From: Gudongella sp964607545
GTDB taxonomy: Bacteria > Bacillota > Clostridia > Tissierellales > Tissierellaceae
DNA: 11,491 nucleotides
Assembly (NCBI GenBank): GCA_964607545.1
Contig: CAZSLV010000061.1
Span: forward strand, 1-11,491
Reading direction: 5' to 3'
Shown: piece after piece, positions 1 to 6,113 of the stretch
Layout of the letters: the number at the start of each line of letters is the position of its first letter
Position numbering within the stretch: the stretch's first letter is position 1
Translations under genes and position numbers: made by a program
The notes under the pieces: generated by a model
What the model was told of the DNA's origin: nothing
The model's input: only the letters and a program-made list of their open reading frames with translations
Databases searched by the model: none

Positions 1-41
1 GGCAATGGATATAATTAAAAAATAATTTATTAAAAATAATT

Positions 42-78
42 CCTCCAAAGTATAGTCTTTAGACCCATACTTTGGAGG
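42..78 (-). terminator. Rho-independent terminator after the 85-429 gene
   Basis: A perfect 12-bp inverted repeat (CCTCCAAAGTAT at 42-53, ATACTTTGGAGG at 67-78) encloses a 13-nt loop, which itself contains GTCT-TT-AGAC. Read on the minus strand it starts 6 nt after the stop codon at 85 and is followed by AATTATTTTT, an imperfect U-rich tail. It most likely ends the minus-strand transcript carrying the two small genes upstream. Confidence 0.8.
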
Positions 79-84
79 CATAAA

Positions 85-429
85 TTACTTCTTTAATCCT
101 AGCCTAATTTTACACTCATATGTCATATCTTCTTTTTTACCTACCTTGTGATTTAAGATATATGGTTCTAGTCCTTTTTTCATAGCATCTTCTAATTCCC
201 TAGCTGTATCTGTTGGGACTATTCCAATAGACTTATCTTCTAGGGTAAATACTTCAAAGCCTATAACTTCATCCTTTAAAAACGTATCTATTTTTAAAGT
301 TTCATCCTCTCTTAGGTTTTTGATTGCTTCCTGTCTTTCTAATATCACAGTATCATTTAATGTAGTTTCAAAAATCATGTCTTTTGACTTGGTCTTTTTT
401 GCTTTACCCTTATCTATTAGTTCTTCCAC
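85..429 (-). CDS. Small protein of unknown function, possibly HIRAN-like
   Basis: This encodes a 114-residue soluble protein from a GTG start, with no signal peptide or membrane segment. The C-terminal two thirds (about residues 40-112) have the pattern VIGFEVFTLEDKSIGIVP, then a helix (TARELEDAMKKG), then a strand pair ending YECKIRL. This loosely resembles HIRAN-type domains, where a G-Y/I-VP turn precedes a helix, but the DNA-binding residues cannot be checked by eye, so the family call is tentative. The first 18 residues are lysine-rich and probably disordered. The start is doubtful: no ribosome binding site precedes the GTG at 427-429. A good one (AAGG/AGGG) lies instead before an in-frame ATG at 448-450, whose next codon is TGA. 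The upstream gene ends only 9 nt before that ATG, so the two are probably co-transcribed. It may be a gene damaged at its second codon. Confidence 0.6.
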   Translation of the reverse strand: MEELIDKGKAKKTKSKDMIFETTLNDTVILERQEAIKNLREDETLKIDTFLKDEVIGFEVFTLEDKSIGIVPTDTARELEDAMKKGLEPYILNHKVGKKEDMTYECKIRLGLKK

Positions 430-444
430 GAACTTAACTATTAG

Positions 445-450
445 TCACAT
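445..450 (-). other. In-frame ATG-TGA start-stop ahead of the 85-429 gene
   Basis: On the minus strand ATG (448-450) is followed directly by TGA (445-447), seven codons upstream of and in frame with the GTG used for the 114-residue gene. AAGG and AGGG, plausible ribosome binding sequences, lie 7-12 nt before the ATG. The arrangement fits either a nonsense change of codon 2 or a start-stop element that limits translation by reinitiation. Confidence 0.6.
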
Positions 451-459
451 TAACTATCC

Positions 460-765
460 CTACCTTCTATTTTTCTTTTTTTTTCTAGAAAATGATAAGC
501 CACCAAATCCACTTATTATTGCCATGTAAAATCCAAAATCATACCAAAATCCTGTGTTGTATACTTCATAAATGCTAGTTTGCTTATTGAAAATTGATAA
601 AATAAGAGAAAATGGTCCTATCCATCCATGCCAAATACCTGATAGTAAACCTGCTGGATTTTCTTTCGAATATGATCCATCTCCAGGTACACAAGCTGAA
701 ACAACAAACAATATACCTACCATCATTGATAGTAGTATGATTTTTTTTAAAACACTCTTTCTCAT
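460..765 (-). CDS. Small lipoprotein-like membrane protein of unknown function
   Basis: The 101-residue product begins with a positively charged n-region and hydrophobic core ending LFVVSAC. This is a lipobox with Cys25, so signal peptidase II processing is plausible. Two further hydrophobic stretches follow: residues about 38-59, with the pattern GIWHGWIGPFSLILSIF, and about 73-92, with GFWYDFGFYMAIISGFGG. A lysine/arginine tail that should stay cytoplasmic ends the protein. The combination HGxxxPxSxxxSxF, then IYEVYNxGxWYDFGF, is one I recognise from a widespread family of small uncharacterised bacterial membrane proteins. Its biochemical role is unknown to me. The start is supported by GAGGTGATCAG just before the ATG. 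It lies 101 nt downstream of the deacetylase gene and 9 nt ahead of the next ATG. A possible promoter lies at 802-829. Confidence 0.85.
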   Translation of the reverse strand: MRKSVLKKIILLSMMVGILFVVSACVPGDGSYSKENPAGLLSGIWHGWIGPFSLILSIFNKQTSIYEVYNTGFWYDFGFYMAIISGFGGLSFSRKKKKNRR

Positions 766-801
766 CTGATCACCTCAAATATTTCTATTAGTCCTATACT
801 T

Positions 802-829
802 ATTCTATAATGAATTTACTTAATTACAA
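802..829 (-). promoter_or_regulatory. Possible sigma-A promoter for the 460-765 gene
   Basis: On the minus strand TTGTAA (824-829, 4/6 match to TTGACA) is separated by 16 nt from TAGAAT (802-807, 5/6 match to TATAAT), about 37 nt before the start codon. In AT-rich DNA such matches are common, so this is only suggestive. It would allow the two small genes to be transcribed independently of the deacetylase gene, after which no terminator is visible. Confidence 0.3.
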
Positions 830-866
830 GAGATAAGACATTTTTTCTTTAAATAGCTCTTAATTA

Positions 867-2585
867 TTACTTTCTGTAGTATAATTGTCCTTCTTTAAGA
901 CTTTCTTGTCTACTTTCAAATAATTCACTCACAGTTACTAATTGATAGCCCCTATTTATTAATTCCGGCACTAAAACCTTTACTGCTTCTGCAGTAGATA
1001 AATAAATATCGTGCATTAATACAATATCACCATCTTTCACTTTTGCAAGAATATGATCTGTAACTTTCTGTGAGTCCCTACTTTTCCAATCTTCAGGATC
1101 CACCGACCATAATATTAAGGGCATTTTTATTTTTGCTTTTAAATTATCATTATAGGAACCATAGGTAGGTCTCATAAGCTTTAATTCAATCCCTGTTGAA
1201 TTAAGAACTATATCTTGTGTTTTTCTTATTTGTTCCACTAATTCATCATTAGATAATTTAGTTAATTCCTTGTGATTATAGGTATGATTTCCAATTTCAT
1301 TACCCTCTTTTACCATACGCTCTAGAATACTTTCATTGTTAGAAACTCTATTTCCTAGTATGAAGAAAGTGGCTAGGCTATCATATTTTTTTAAAGTATC
1401 TAAGATAGATAGGGTTGTACTCTTATTTGGACCATCATCGAAAGTTAGTGCAATCATAGGCTTACTAGGATCTATAAACCTCTTAGGACTAATAATATTA
1501 GGGCTTTTCTTTAGTTCTTTTGATTCCTCTTTTATAAACTCTTTTTCTTTGGTAAAAGCTTCAACTAGATCAGGTTTTAAATAATCTTTTAAGTCTGAGT
1601 AGGGAATCTCTAAAGAAGGGGCTCCAAAATTACCACTAAACAATTGATACTTTTCAAATTTAAGAAGGAGCTTATCCTCTTTTAGTATAAAGTTAGAGAA
1701 GTTATCTTTTGATGGATATATTCCTTCCCTAAAAACCTGTGAATCTACATTGTTTTTGTAAGTATCATTTGAAGTAAAATAACTTTTACTTATTTGAGCT
1801 AGATGTTTTAAGTAGTTTCCACTCATAATATTTTCTAATCCAACTTCTGTATCACTGGATAAATCGTATACCTTGGTAATAATTTTTGAATCTGGATGTG
1901 CAAGATAAGACCCATCTTCTATGATGATAAAGCTTATACTAATTATATTACTTGGCCCCTTGTAAGTGTCATAATCAATGCTTAGTTCGTATTTGTAGTC
2001 TTTATTATGGGGTGTACTATTCATATTATTTCTAAAGTCTTCTATAGCTTGGTTAACCAGGTCTTTGGTTATTGCATCAATATCTTTTTTATTAAACTTT
2101 GGATAATGTGCTGCGATAAGACCATTTGTACCGTACTCAATAATAGAGATTATATCACCTAAGTCCTTGTTTTCTGCAGTAGGCACTAGGATGTTCTTAT
2201 CTTCATCCCACTTAACTTTTCCAAGACTTAACTCCCCAATAAATCCAGCTGGAACCATTGTCCTTCCATTAATAATGACTGGTGGGACATCTAATATTAC
2301 TAATTTATCATTAACAAGGCTATTAGGACTGCCAATTTGTAACTTAACTAATGTATCTTTATTTGTTCCAGTTACCATTCTATTTATTTCATCCCAAGTA
2401 ACTTCTAAGTCTATATACTCTAGCGTTTCTCTTAAAGGCACCAGTGTTAAGCCATCCTTTATAAGAGGCTTTATATTAAGTACATATTCTTCATTTACTA
2501 ACTCATTTATTGAATCAGACTCTCCAAATGAAACACTACTTAGTACAAGCAAGAGAACTAATAAAATAACAATTATTTTTTTCAT
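867..2585 (-). CDS. Exported polysaccharide deacetylase, PdaC-like
   Basis: A secreted cell-wall enzyme expected to remove N-acetyl groups from peptidoglycan or related glycans. Residue numbers are from the ATG at 2583-2585 (572 residues). Residues 1-22 are a signal peptide. About 35-135 match the copper amine oxidase N-terminal-like stalk domain (paired LVPLRE and MVPAGF motifs). About 140-340 match the DUF4163/DUF3298 pair seen in Bacillus PdaC. About 375-560 are the NodB catalytic domain. All five NodB motifs are visible: TFDDGP (381-386, catalytic Asp and metal Asp), HTYNH (434-438, metal His), RPTYG (472-476, with Thr where Pro is usual), DPEDW (496-500) and LMHD (523-526). I chose the second ATG because AAAGG lies 9 nt upstream of it, whereas it abuts the first ATG at 2592-2594. 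Starting there also puts two lysines directly before the hydrophobic core. The N-acetylmuramic versus N-acetylglucosamine preference cannot be read from sequence. Confidence 0.92.
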   Translation of the reverse strand: MKKIIVILLVLLLVLSSVSFGESDSINELVNEEYVLNIKPLIKDGLTLVPLRETLEYIDLEVTWDEINRMVTGTNKDTLVKLQIGSPNSLVNDKLVILDVPPVIINGRTMVPAGFIGELSLGKVKWDEDKNILVPTAENKDLGDIISIIEYGTNGLIAAHYPKFNKKDIDAITKDLVNQAIEDFRNNMNSTPHNKDYKYELSIDYDTYKGPSNIISISFIIIEDGSYLAHPDSKIITKVYDLSSDTEVGLENIMSGNYLKHLAQISKSYFTSNDTYKNNVDSQVFREGIYPSKDNFSNFILKEDKLLLKFEKYQLFSGNFGAPSLEIPYSDLKDYLKPDLVEAFTKEKEFIKEESKELKKSPNIISPKRFIDPSKPMIALTFDDGPNKSTTLSILDTLKKYDSLATFFILGNRVSNNESILERMVKEGNEIGNHTYNHKELTKLSNDELVEQIRKTQDIVLNSTGIELKLMRPTYGSYNDNLKAKIKMPLILWSVDPEDWKSRDSQKVTDHILAKVKDGDIVLMHDIYLSTAEAVKVLVPELINRGYQLVTVSELFESRQESLKEGQLYYRK

Positions 2586-2704
2586 AATATCCATCCTTTC
2601 TCTATATGACAGTTACCCATATAATTGTTTTATAAATATATAAATTATCCTATGTACTTTTCCTTTTATTGAATTGAATATATTTTATACGATCTTCTTA
2701 ATTT

Positions 2705-2836
2705 TCATTTCTTAATTGCTCTTGTTGCATAGAAGCATGGAACATTAAGCTCATGCAATTTCCCTTCTCCATTTGTATCATGGTATATATCTGTAATAAC
2801 AAAGCCTGCTTTTAACTTTCCAATTACATAACTAAG
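2705..2836 (-). pseudogene. C-terminal remnant of a SAM-dependent methyltransferase
   Basis: Between the deacetylase and the 290-residue membrane protein gene, one minus-strand frame stays open for 43 codons, ending in TGA (2705-2707). It reads GKLKAGFVITDIYHDTNGEG, then KLHELNVPCFYATRAIKK. This strongly resembles the end of class I methyltransferases of clostridia, which finish with an AGF..TD.YED..GEG.LHE...P.F.ATRA.K pattern. The frame is closed by TAA at 2837-2839 and there is no start codon or ribosome binding site, so roughly 200 upstream codons are missing. The fragment begins right where the neighbouring gene stops, overlapping it by 13 nt. This suggests a deletion that fused the membrane-protein operon to the tail of a methyltransferase gene. 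Confidence 0.7.
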
Positions 2837-3696
2837 TTAATTCCAAAACCTACCATTAACGATACAATATTAGCTAAAATACCATAGGCTATTCTTCTTC
2901 CCTTAGACTTTTCAGTCAAATATTTAGCATAAATTATTGTTTCAAAGATAATTATAAATATCTCCATCAATATAAATACCAGCAAAGCAATAAGCAAACC
3001 GTAGGATAAATTCATCCATAGTATGGCAATATTTAGGACTACTTGTGTAAATATATTAGTTTTAAAAAGTAGTTTCCCTGAGTGTTTTATTGTAAATCCA
3101 AACAACAATGCAATTCCTATTTCAATTGCTAATGTCAGTAAAAGTCTGGATATAAATCCAAATGATATTTTTAAAATTGGACTTATCTCTTTAGCTTGAC
3201 CAGCGTAGAGTAGAATATCTTCTTGTAAAGCTTCATCTCTTAAATCAAATTCAACAATAGAATTAAAATGCTTTCTATGGATTAAATCTGAGATTATTAA
3301 AGTGTCATCTTCGGTTAATATAGCAATTTTAAATATTTCTGGTGTTCCTATATAACTAAAATTATGGGAATAAGTATTATCTGAGTTTTTCTCACCTTTT
3401 AAATCTCCAAATAAAGGGACACGAGTACCTACTAAAAGTGCAGGGTGGAAGCCATCTTCATCTACATATTCAGCTAATTTTTTTACCCTTTCTCTTTCTA
3501 CAAGACTTATTTCTAACCAAGAATATTCACTTTTATCAGTTACTAATAAATCCAACCAATAGTTATCATTATCCATCCCTTTGACTCTTATTTCTAATGA
3601 AGGTTTTGGACCAACATCTGCAAATGCAGGGCTAGGGAGGAAGTTAATAACAATTAGGAGTAGGGTCAATATTAAGATTGGTTTTTTGTAGTTCAT
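2824..3696 (-). CDS. Exported multi-pass membrane protein of unknown function
   Basis: This 290-residue protein has a signal peptide (residues 1-26, hydrophobic core then PSPAFA, cleavage expected before DVGPKPS). An extracytoplasmic domain of about 150 residues follows (27-175), rich in beta-type sequence and charged residues. The C-terminal part is membrane-embedded, with four predicted segments at about 183-201, 214-232, 233-252 and 269-289. The A-D-V-G-P-K-P-S start of the mature protein recurs in uncharacterised Firmicutes membrane proteins, but I know no function. It starts 17 nt after the polyferredoxin gene, behind AAAGGAG at good spacing, so both are almost certainly one transcript and may act together at the membrane. 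The extracytoplasmic domain has no cysteine pairs or haem motifs, so it does not look like an electron carrier. No terminator follows the stop. Confidence 0.8.
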   Translation of the reverse strand: MNYKKPILILTLLLIVINFLPSPAFADVGPKPSLEIRVKGMDNDNYWLDLLVTDKSEYSWLEISLVERERVKKLAEYVDEDGFHPALLVGTRVPLFGDLKGEKNSDNTYSHNFSYIGTPEIFKIAILTEDDTLIISDLIHRKHFNSIVEFDLRDEALQEDILLYAGQAKEISPILKISFGFISRLLLTLAIEIGIALLFGFTIKHSGKLLFKTNIFTQVVLNIAILWMNLSYGLLIALLVFILMEIFIIIFETIIYAKYLTEKSKGRRIAYGILANIVSLMVGFGINLVM

Positions 3697-3713
3697 TTAT
3701 TTCTCCTTTCATA

Positions 3714-4550
3714 TCATAAATACAAGGCATTTTGGGGACATTCTTCAACACACCTCATACAGAGAATACATTCAGTAGCATTTGTTCGTCTTCTTGAGTT
3801 ATCCATCATATCAACTTCCATAGGGCAAACATTAACACATACTCCGCAAGATATACATTTTTCTTTATCATTCTTTATCCTCATATAAGAGAAATAGCTT
3901 GCTGGTTTCAGGAATATTGTAATTGGACATATATACTTGCAAAAGGACCGATTATCTTTAAAGATAAATGCAAGTAAAATACCTATAGTATAATAAATTA
4001 AATTACCAAAAATAAAGCTCCAAAACATAATCTTCTCTAAATTTGGGATATTAAATACAAATAATCCACCTGTAAATAAAAGTGACACTATAAATACTAT
4101 GTATCTTATGTAGCCTATGCTTTTCCTGGGTCTTTTTGGCGCTTTATATGGTAATAAATCCAGTACCATAGCAGTCCAGCAAGCATATCCGCACCAGCCC
4201 CTTCCAAAAATAAGGGGTCCTGCAATCTTCGCCACAATATAGTGAATAAGGGCTGCTTCAAATACACCTAAAAAAAGATAGTACCAAAAACCCTCTATCT
4301 GCATGTTTTCATTAGAAACAAGTCCTAGGTAGACTAGCATATAAAACCCAATTAAAAACTGGATAACATGTCTAGCATATTTGTATTTGTTTGTGTATAA
4401 GACTAAACCAAATGAAATACTAAGACCAATATACGAAAAGTTTAATAAATAAAAAATGTTATCTAACACAAGCCAAAGAATAATAGCTATCATTTCGAAT
4501 ATAATAAACATAGAGATTGGAATTATATACTTTTCTATAGGTTTCATCAT
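3714..4550 (-). CDS. NapH/YccM-type membrane polyferredoxin (4Fe-4S binding)
   Basis: A 278-residue integral membrane protein with two C-terminal 4Fe-4S ferredoxin clusters, expected to pass electrons between the membrane and a cytoplasmic partner. Membrane segments lie at about 8-30, 36-52, 60-78, 90-110, 147-167 and 172-198. Family signatures are GRGWCGYACW (Cys120, Cys124) and FCKYICP (Cys204, Cys208). Then come two classic CxxCxxCxxxCP motifs: Cys232/235/238/242 and Cys261/264/267/271. This matches NapH, NosR C-terminal and YccM relatives. There is no NapG, NosR or MauM gene nearby, so the electron acceptor is unknown. The next gene encodes a membrane protein with an outside domain and is the best candidate partner. 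AGGAGG lies 4 nt before the first ATG and 7 nt before a second ATG (4545-4547), so the true start may be one codon later. The stop is TGA, so the standard code applies. Confidence 0.88.
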   Translation of the reverse strand: MMKPIEKYIIPISMFIIFEMIAIILWLVLDNIFYLLNFSYIGLSISFGLVLYTNKYKYARHVIQFLIGFYMLVYLGLVSNENMQIEGFWYYLFLGVFEAALIHYIVAKIAGPLIFGRGWCGYACWTAMVLDLLPYKAPKRPRKSIGYIRYIVFIVSLLFTGGLFVFNIPNLEKIMFWSFIFGNLIYYTIGILLAFIFKDNRSFCKYICPITIFLKPASYFSYMRIKNDKEKCISCGVCVNVCPMEVDMMDNSRRRTNATECILCMRCVEECPQNALYL

Positions 4551-4578
4551 CTAGCCTCCTAATATATTGACTTTGTTA

Positions 4579-4607
4579 TGCGGATGGACAGAGTCGTCCA
4601 TCCCTAC
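4579..4607. repeat. 29-bp palindromic repeat, left copy at the assembly gap
   Basis: This contains the perfect 8-bp inverted repeat GGATGGAC (4582-4589) / GTCCATCC (4596-4603) with a 6-nt loop, bordered by TGC and CTAC. The last base touches the N run. An identical 29-bp copy starts on the other side. GC content is clearly higher than the surroundings. The form (CTAC at one end, TGC at the other, a GC-rich hairpin between) resembles the short dispersed intergenic palindromes common in clostridial genomes. Confidence 0.85.
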
Positions 4608-4707
4608 NNNNNNNNNNNNNNNNNNNNNNNNNNNNNNNNNNNNNNNNNNNNNNNNNNNNNNNNNNNNNNNNNNNNNNNNNNNNNNNNNNNNNNNNNNNNN
4701 NNNNNNN
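4608..4707. other. Assembly gap of 100 N
   Basis: Exactly 100 undetermined bases, the usual placeholder for a gap of unknown size. Both flanks are the same 29-bp palindromic repeat, so the assembler most likely broke on a repeat, and the real distance could be anything. The whole gene-free stretch 4551-4859 holds this gap, the two repeats, about 75 nt with nothing recognisable (4737-4811) and a terminator. The promoter of the polyferredoxin operon is probably inside or beyond the gap, since only 28 nt separate its start from the left repeat. Confidence 0.95.
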
Positions 4708-4736
4708 TGCGGATGGACAGAGTCGTCCATCCCTAC
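4708..4736. repeat. 29-bp palindromic repeat, right copy at the assembly gap
   Basis: Identical over 29 bp and in the same orientation as the copy at 4579-4607. The hairpin arms are GGATGGAC (4711-4718) and GTCCATCC (4725-4732). Its first base abuts the N run. Together the two copies imply either a tandem array collapsed by the assembler or two contigs that end in one shared repeat unit. Confidence 0.85.
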
Positions 4737-4811
4737 TATATATTAAAGAATTGGTAATCTTAAAAGTTGGATAAAACGGTTCTTAATTTTATTGTATTTC
4801 ATTCCAAAGAA

Positions 4812-4850
4812 AAAAGCTACACCAAGGGTCTTTAACCTAGTGTAGCTTTT
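4812..4850 (-). terminator. Rho-independent terminator of the ABC/GTPase operon
   Basis: AAAAGCTACAC (4812-4822) pairs perfectly with GTGTAGCTTTT (4840-4850), and further wobble pairs extend the stem. Read on the minus strand the hairpin begins 9 nt after the last gene of the operon and is followed by TTTTTTCTTT. This marks the end of the four-gene transcript. The poly-A on the other side could let it work in both directions. Confidence 0.88.
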
Positions 4851-4859
4851 ATATATCTT

Positions 4860-5102
4860 TTAGTAATTTATACCTGCAGCTTTAATCCTCTCTGGATATG
4901 CTGTTGAACATGGGGTTACTCCATATACCATACCACAGCTTGGGCATTTTGTCTCAAGGTGGGTCATTTGAAAATCATTTTTACATTCAACACAGTTTAT
5001 GGTTACTCCATCTGGCATTGGTCTTTCATTAAATCCCATTATTCTTATTTTATCTACTACTTCTCTGCCGCTTCCAAAACTACCTGTACATCCATCATGC
5101 AT
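4860..5102 (-). CDS. Six-cysteine small protein, zinc-ribbon-like
   Basis: An 80-residue soluble protein with cysteines at 5, 37, 40, 53, 56 and 65. The two CxxC pairs, CVEC (37-40) and CPSC (53-56), are 12 residues apart, as expected for a zinc ribbon or rubredoxin-like metal knuckle. Cys5 sits in a GCTGSFGSG segment and Cys65 in GVTPC, so additional metal or cluster binding is possible. It is the last gene of the four-gene operon, 18 nt after the ABC ATPase gene, with GGAGA before the ATG. The size and the extra cysteines outside the ribbon suggest an accessory or carrier protein handling a metal or redox group for its neighbours, but this is inferred from context. I do not recognise a named family. 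Confidence 0.8.
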   Translation of the reverse strand: MHDGCTGSFGSGREVVDKIRIMGFNERPMPDGVTINCVECKNDFQMTHLETKCPSCGMVYGVTPCSTAYPERIKAAGINY

Positions 5103-5120
5103 TTTTCATCTCTCCTATTC

Positions 5121-6113
5121 TTATCTTTTAAGGCTCTCGCCTTGTCTTAAAGAGGTTCTCATTGCTTGTATATACTCATCCATCTTTTCTAGGTCCTTTA
5201 AGACCTCTTTTTCTTCTGGACTTGTCTCTATTATAGCCTCAATACCACCATTTTTAATTACTATCCTCTTATCTGCAAATAGGGCAAGGGTTGGATCGTG
5301 AGTTGCCATTAAGACTATTTTATTCTCATCTAATAGTAAATTCAAGGCTTTTCTTCTATCGATTCCTGCATTTTCAATTTCATCAATTAAAACTATTGGT
5401 GAAGAGCTTAATATTGCTGTATCAGCTATCATAAGGGCTCTTGATTGTCCACCAGATAGGGCTGTTATGGGTGTGTCAAGGGCAAACTTCTCTCCAGCTA
5501 AGTTATTTGCTCTTTCAATTATCTTCTCTATAGTATTTTCAATATCTAAAACCATTCTACTTTCTGCATGGAGTCTTAAAAACTCCATCACTGTAAGGTC
5601 CATTACAAAGTTCATGTTTTGGGAAAGTTGGGCTACAAGTTTGTTGTTTGATGAAAATCTCCACTTTTTATCTGGCAGGTCTCCATTTATAAGTATAGTC
5701 CTTCCAGTTGGAGTATCTGCATTTGCTGTCCATTCTATATCTGCTAAGAGCCTAGACTTTCCAGCTCCTGTAGGACCTACTATAGAAATAATTTGGGATG
5801 ATAGTATTGTTAAATCTTCAAAACTTTCATCTTGTCCTAGCTTGTTCTTTCCTGGCAGGATAGTTAAGGACTTAACTCCGCTTTCTTCTTTAATACCTAG
5901 AAAACTTTTCATTTGCTTTATATAAATATCTAGGTTTTCTAAAAGACCAGCTTGGTCAATAGCCATATCTTCAACTTCATCTTCATCTATTGTGTCTATT
6001 AGTTCTTTAAAACTTAAGTGTTCATTACCAACTATATCTATTCCATTTTCCTCAAAATAATTTAACACAAATGGATATTCATCTATTAAATCAGAGATTT
6101 TTTTATTTGTCAT
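5121..6113 (-). CDS. ABC ATPase with N-terminal DUF1858/ScdA_N-like domain, no permease
   Basis: A 330-residue cytoplasmic protein of two parts. Residues 1-65 contain ISDLIDEYPFVLNYFEENGI, a helical pattern like the DUF1858/ScdA_N domains of Fe-S repair and redox proteins. Residues about 80-290 form one complete ABC nucleotide-binding domain. It has Walker A GPTGAGKS (113-120), a Q-loop region near 162-165, signature LSGGQ (219-223), Walker B VLIDE (241-245, catalytic Glu245) and the switch His272 in ATHD. A charged helical tail follows. There are no membrane segments and no permease gene beside it, so a SufC- or UvrA-like soluble role is likelier than transport. I place the start at the ATG at 6111-6113, because AGGTG lies 6 nt upstream; a GTG at 6120-6122 has no good ribosome binding site. 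The gene overlaps the GTPase gene by 11 nt, implying translational coupling. Confidence 0.85.
   Translation of the reverse strand: MTNKKISDLIDEYPFVLNYFEENGIDIVGNEHLSFKELIDTIDEDEVEDMAIDQAGLLENLDIYIKQMKSFLGIKEESGVKSLTILPGKNKLGQDESFEDLTILSSQIISIVGPTGAGKSRLLADIEWTANADTPTGRTILINGDLPDKKWRFSSNNKLVAQLSQNMNFVMDLTVMEFLRLHAESRMVLDIENTIEKIIERANNLAGEKFALDTPITALSGGQSRALMIADTAILSSSPIVLIDEIENAGIDRRKALNLLLDENKIVLMATHDPTLALFADKRIVIKNGGIEAIIETSPEEKEVLKDLEKMDEYIQAMRTSLRQGESLKR

Noticed and set aside
445..447. TGA read as an amino acid (selenocysteine or altered code)
   Set aside because: TGA ends the polyferredoxin gene and the DUF1576 gene normally, and no selenocysteine insertion hairpin is evident right after it.
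2167..2643. Open plus-strand frame of 158 codons opposite the deacetylase gene
   Set aside because: It mirrors the deacetylase coding sequence, has no ribosome binding site and its translation shows no family features, while the minus-strand gene has clear domains.
2731..2755. Short hairpin GCATG...CATGC as a terminator after the 290-residue gene
   Set aside because: The stem is only 5 bp with no T tract, and it lies inside the methyltransferase remnant coding frame.
4579..4736. CRISPR array in the gap
   Set aside because: Two identical 29-bp units flank the gap, but no spacer is visible, no cas gene is in the window, and the repeat form is closer to dispersed intergenic palindromes. Kept only as an alternative to test.
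5467..5925. Open plus-strand frame of 152 codons opposite the ABC ATPase gene
   Set aside because: It is antisense to conserved Walker A and signature motifs, lacks a ribosome binding site and does not look like a protein family.
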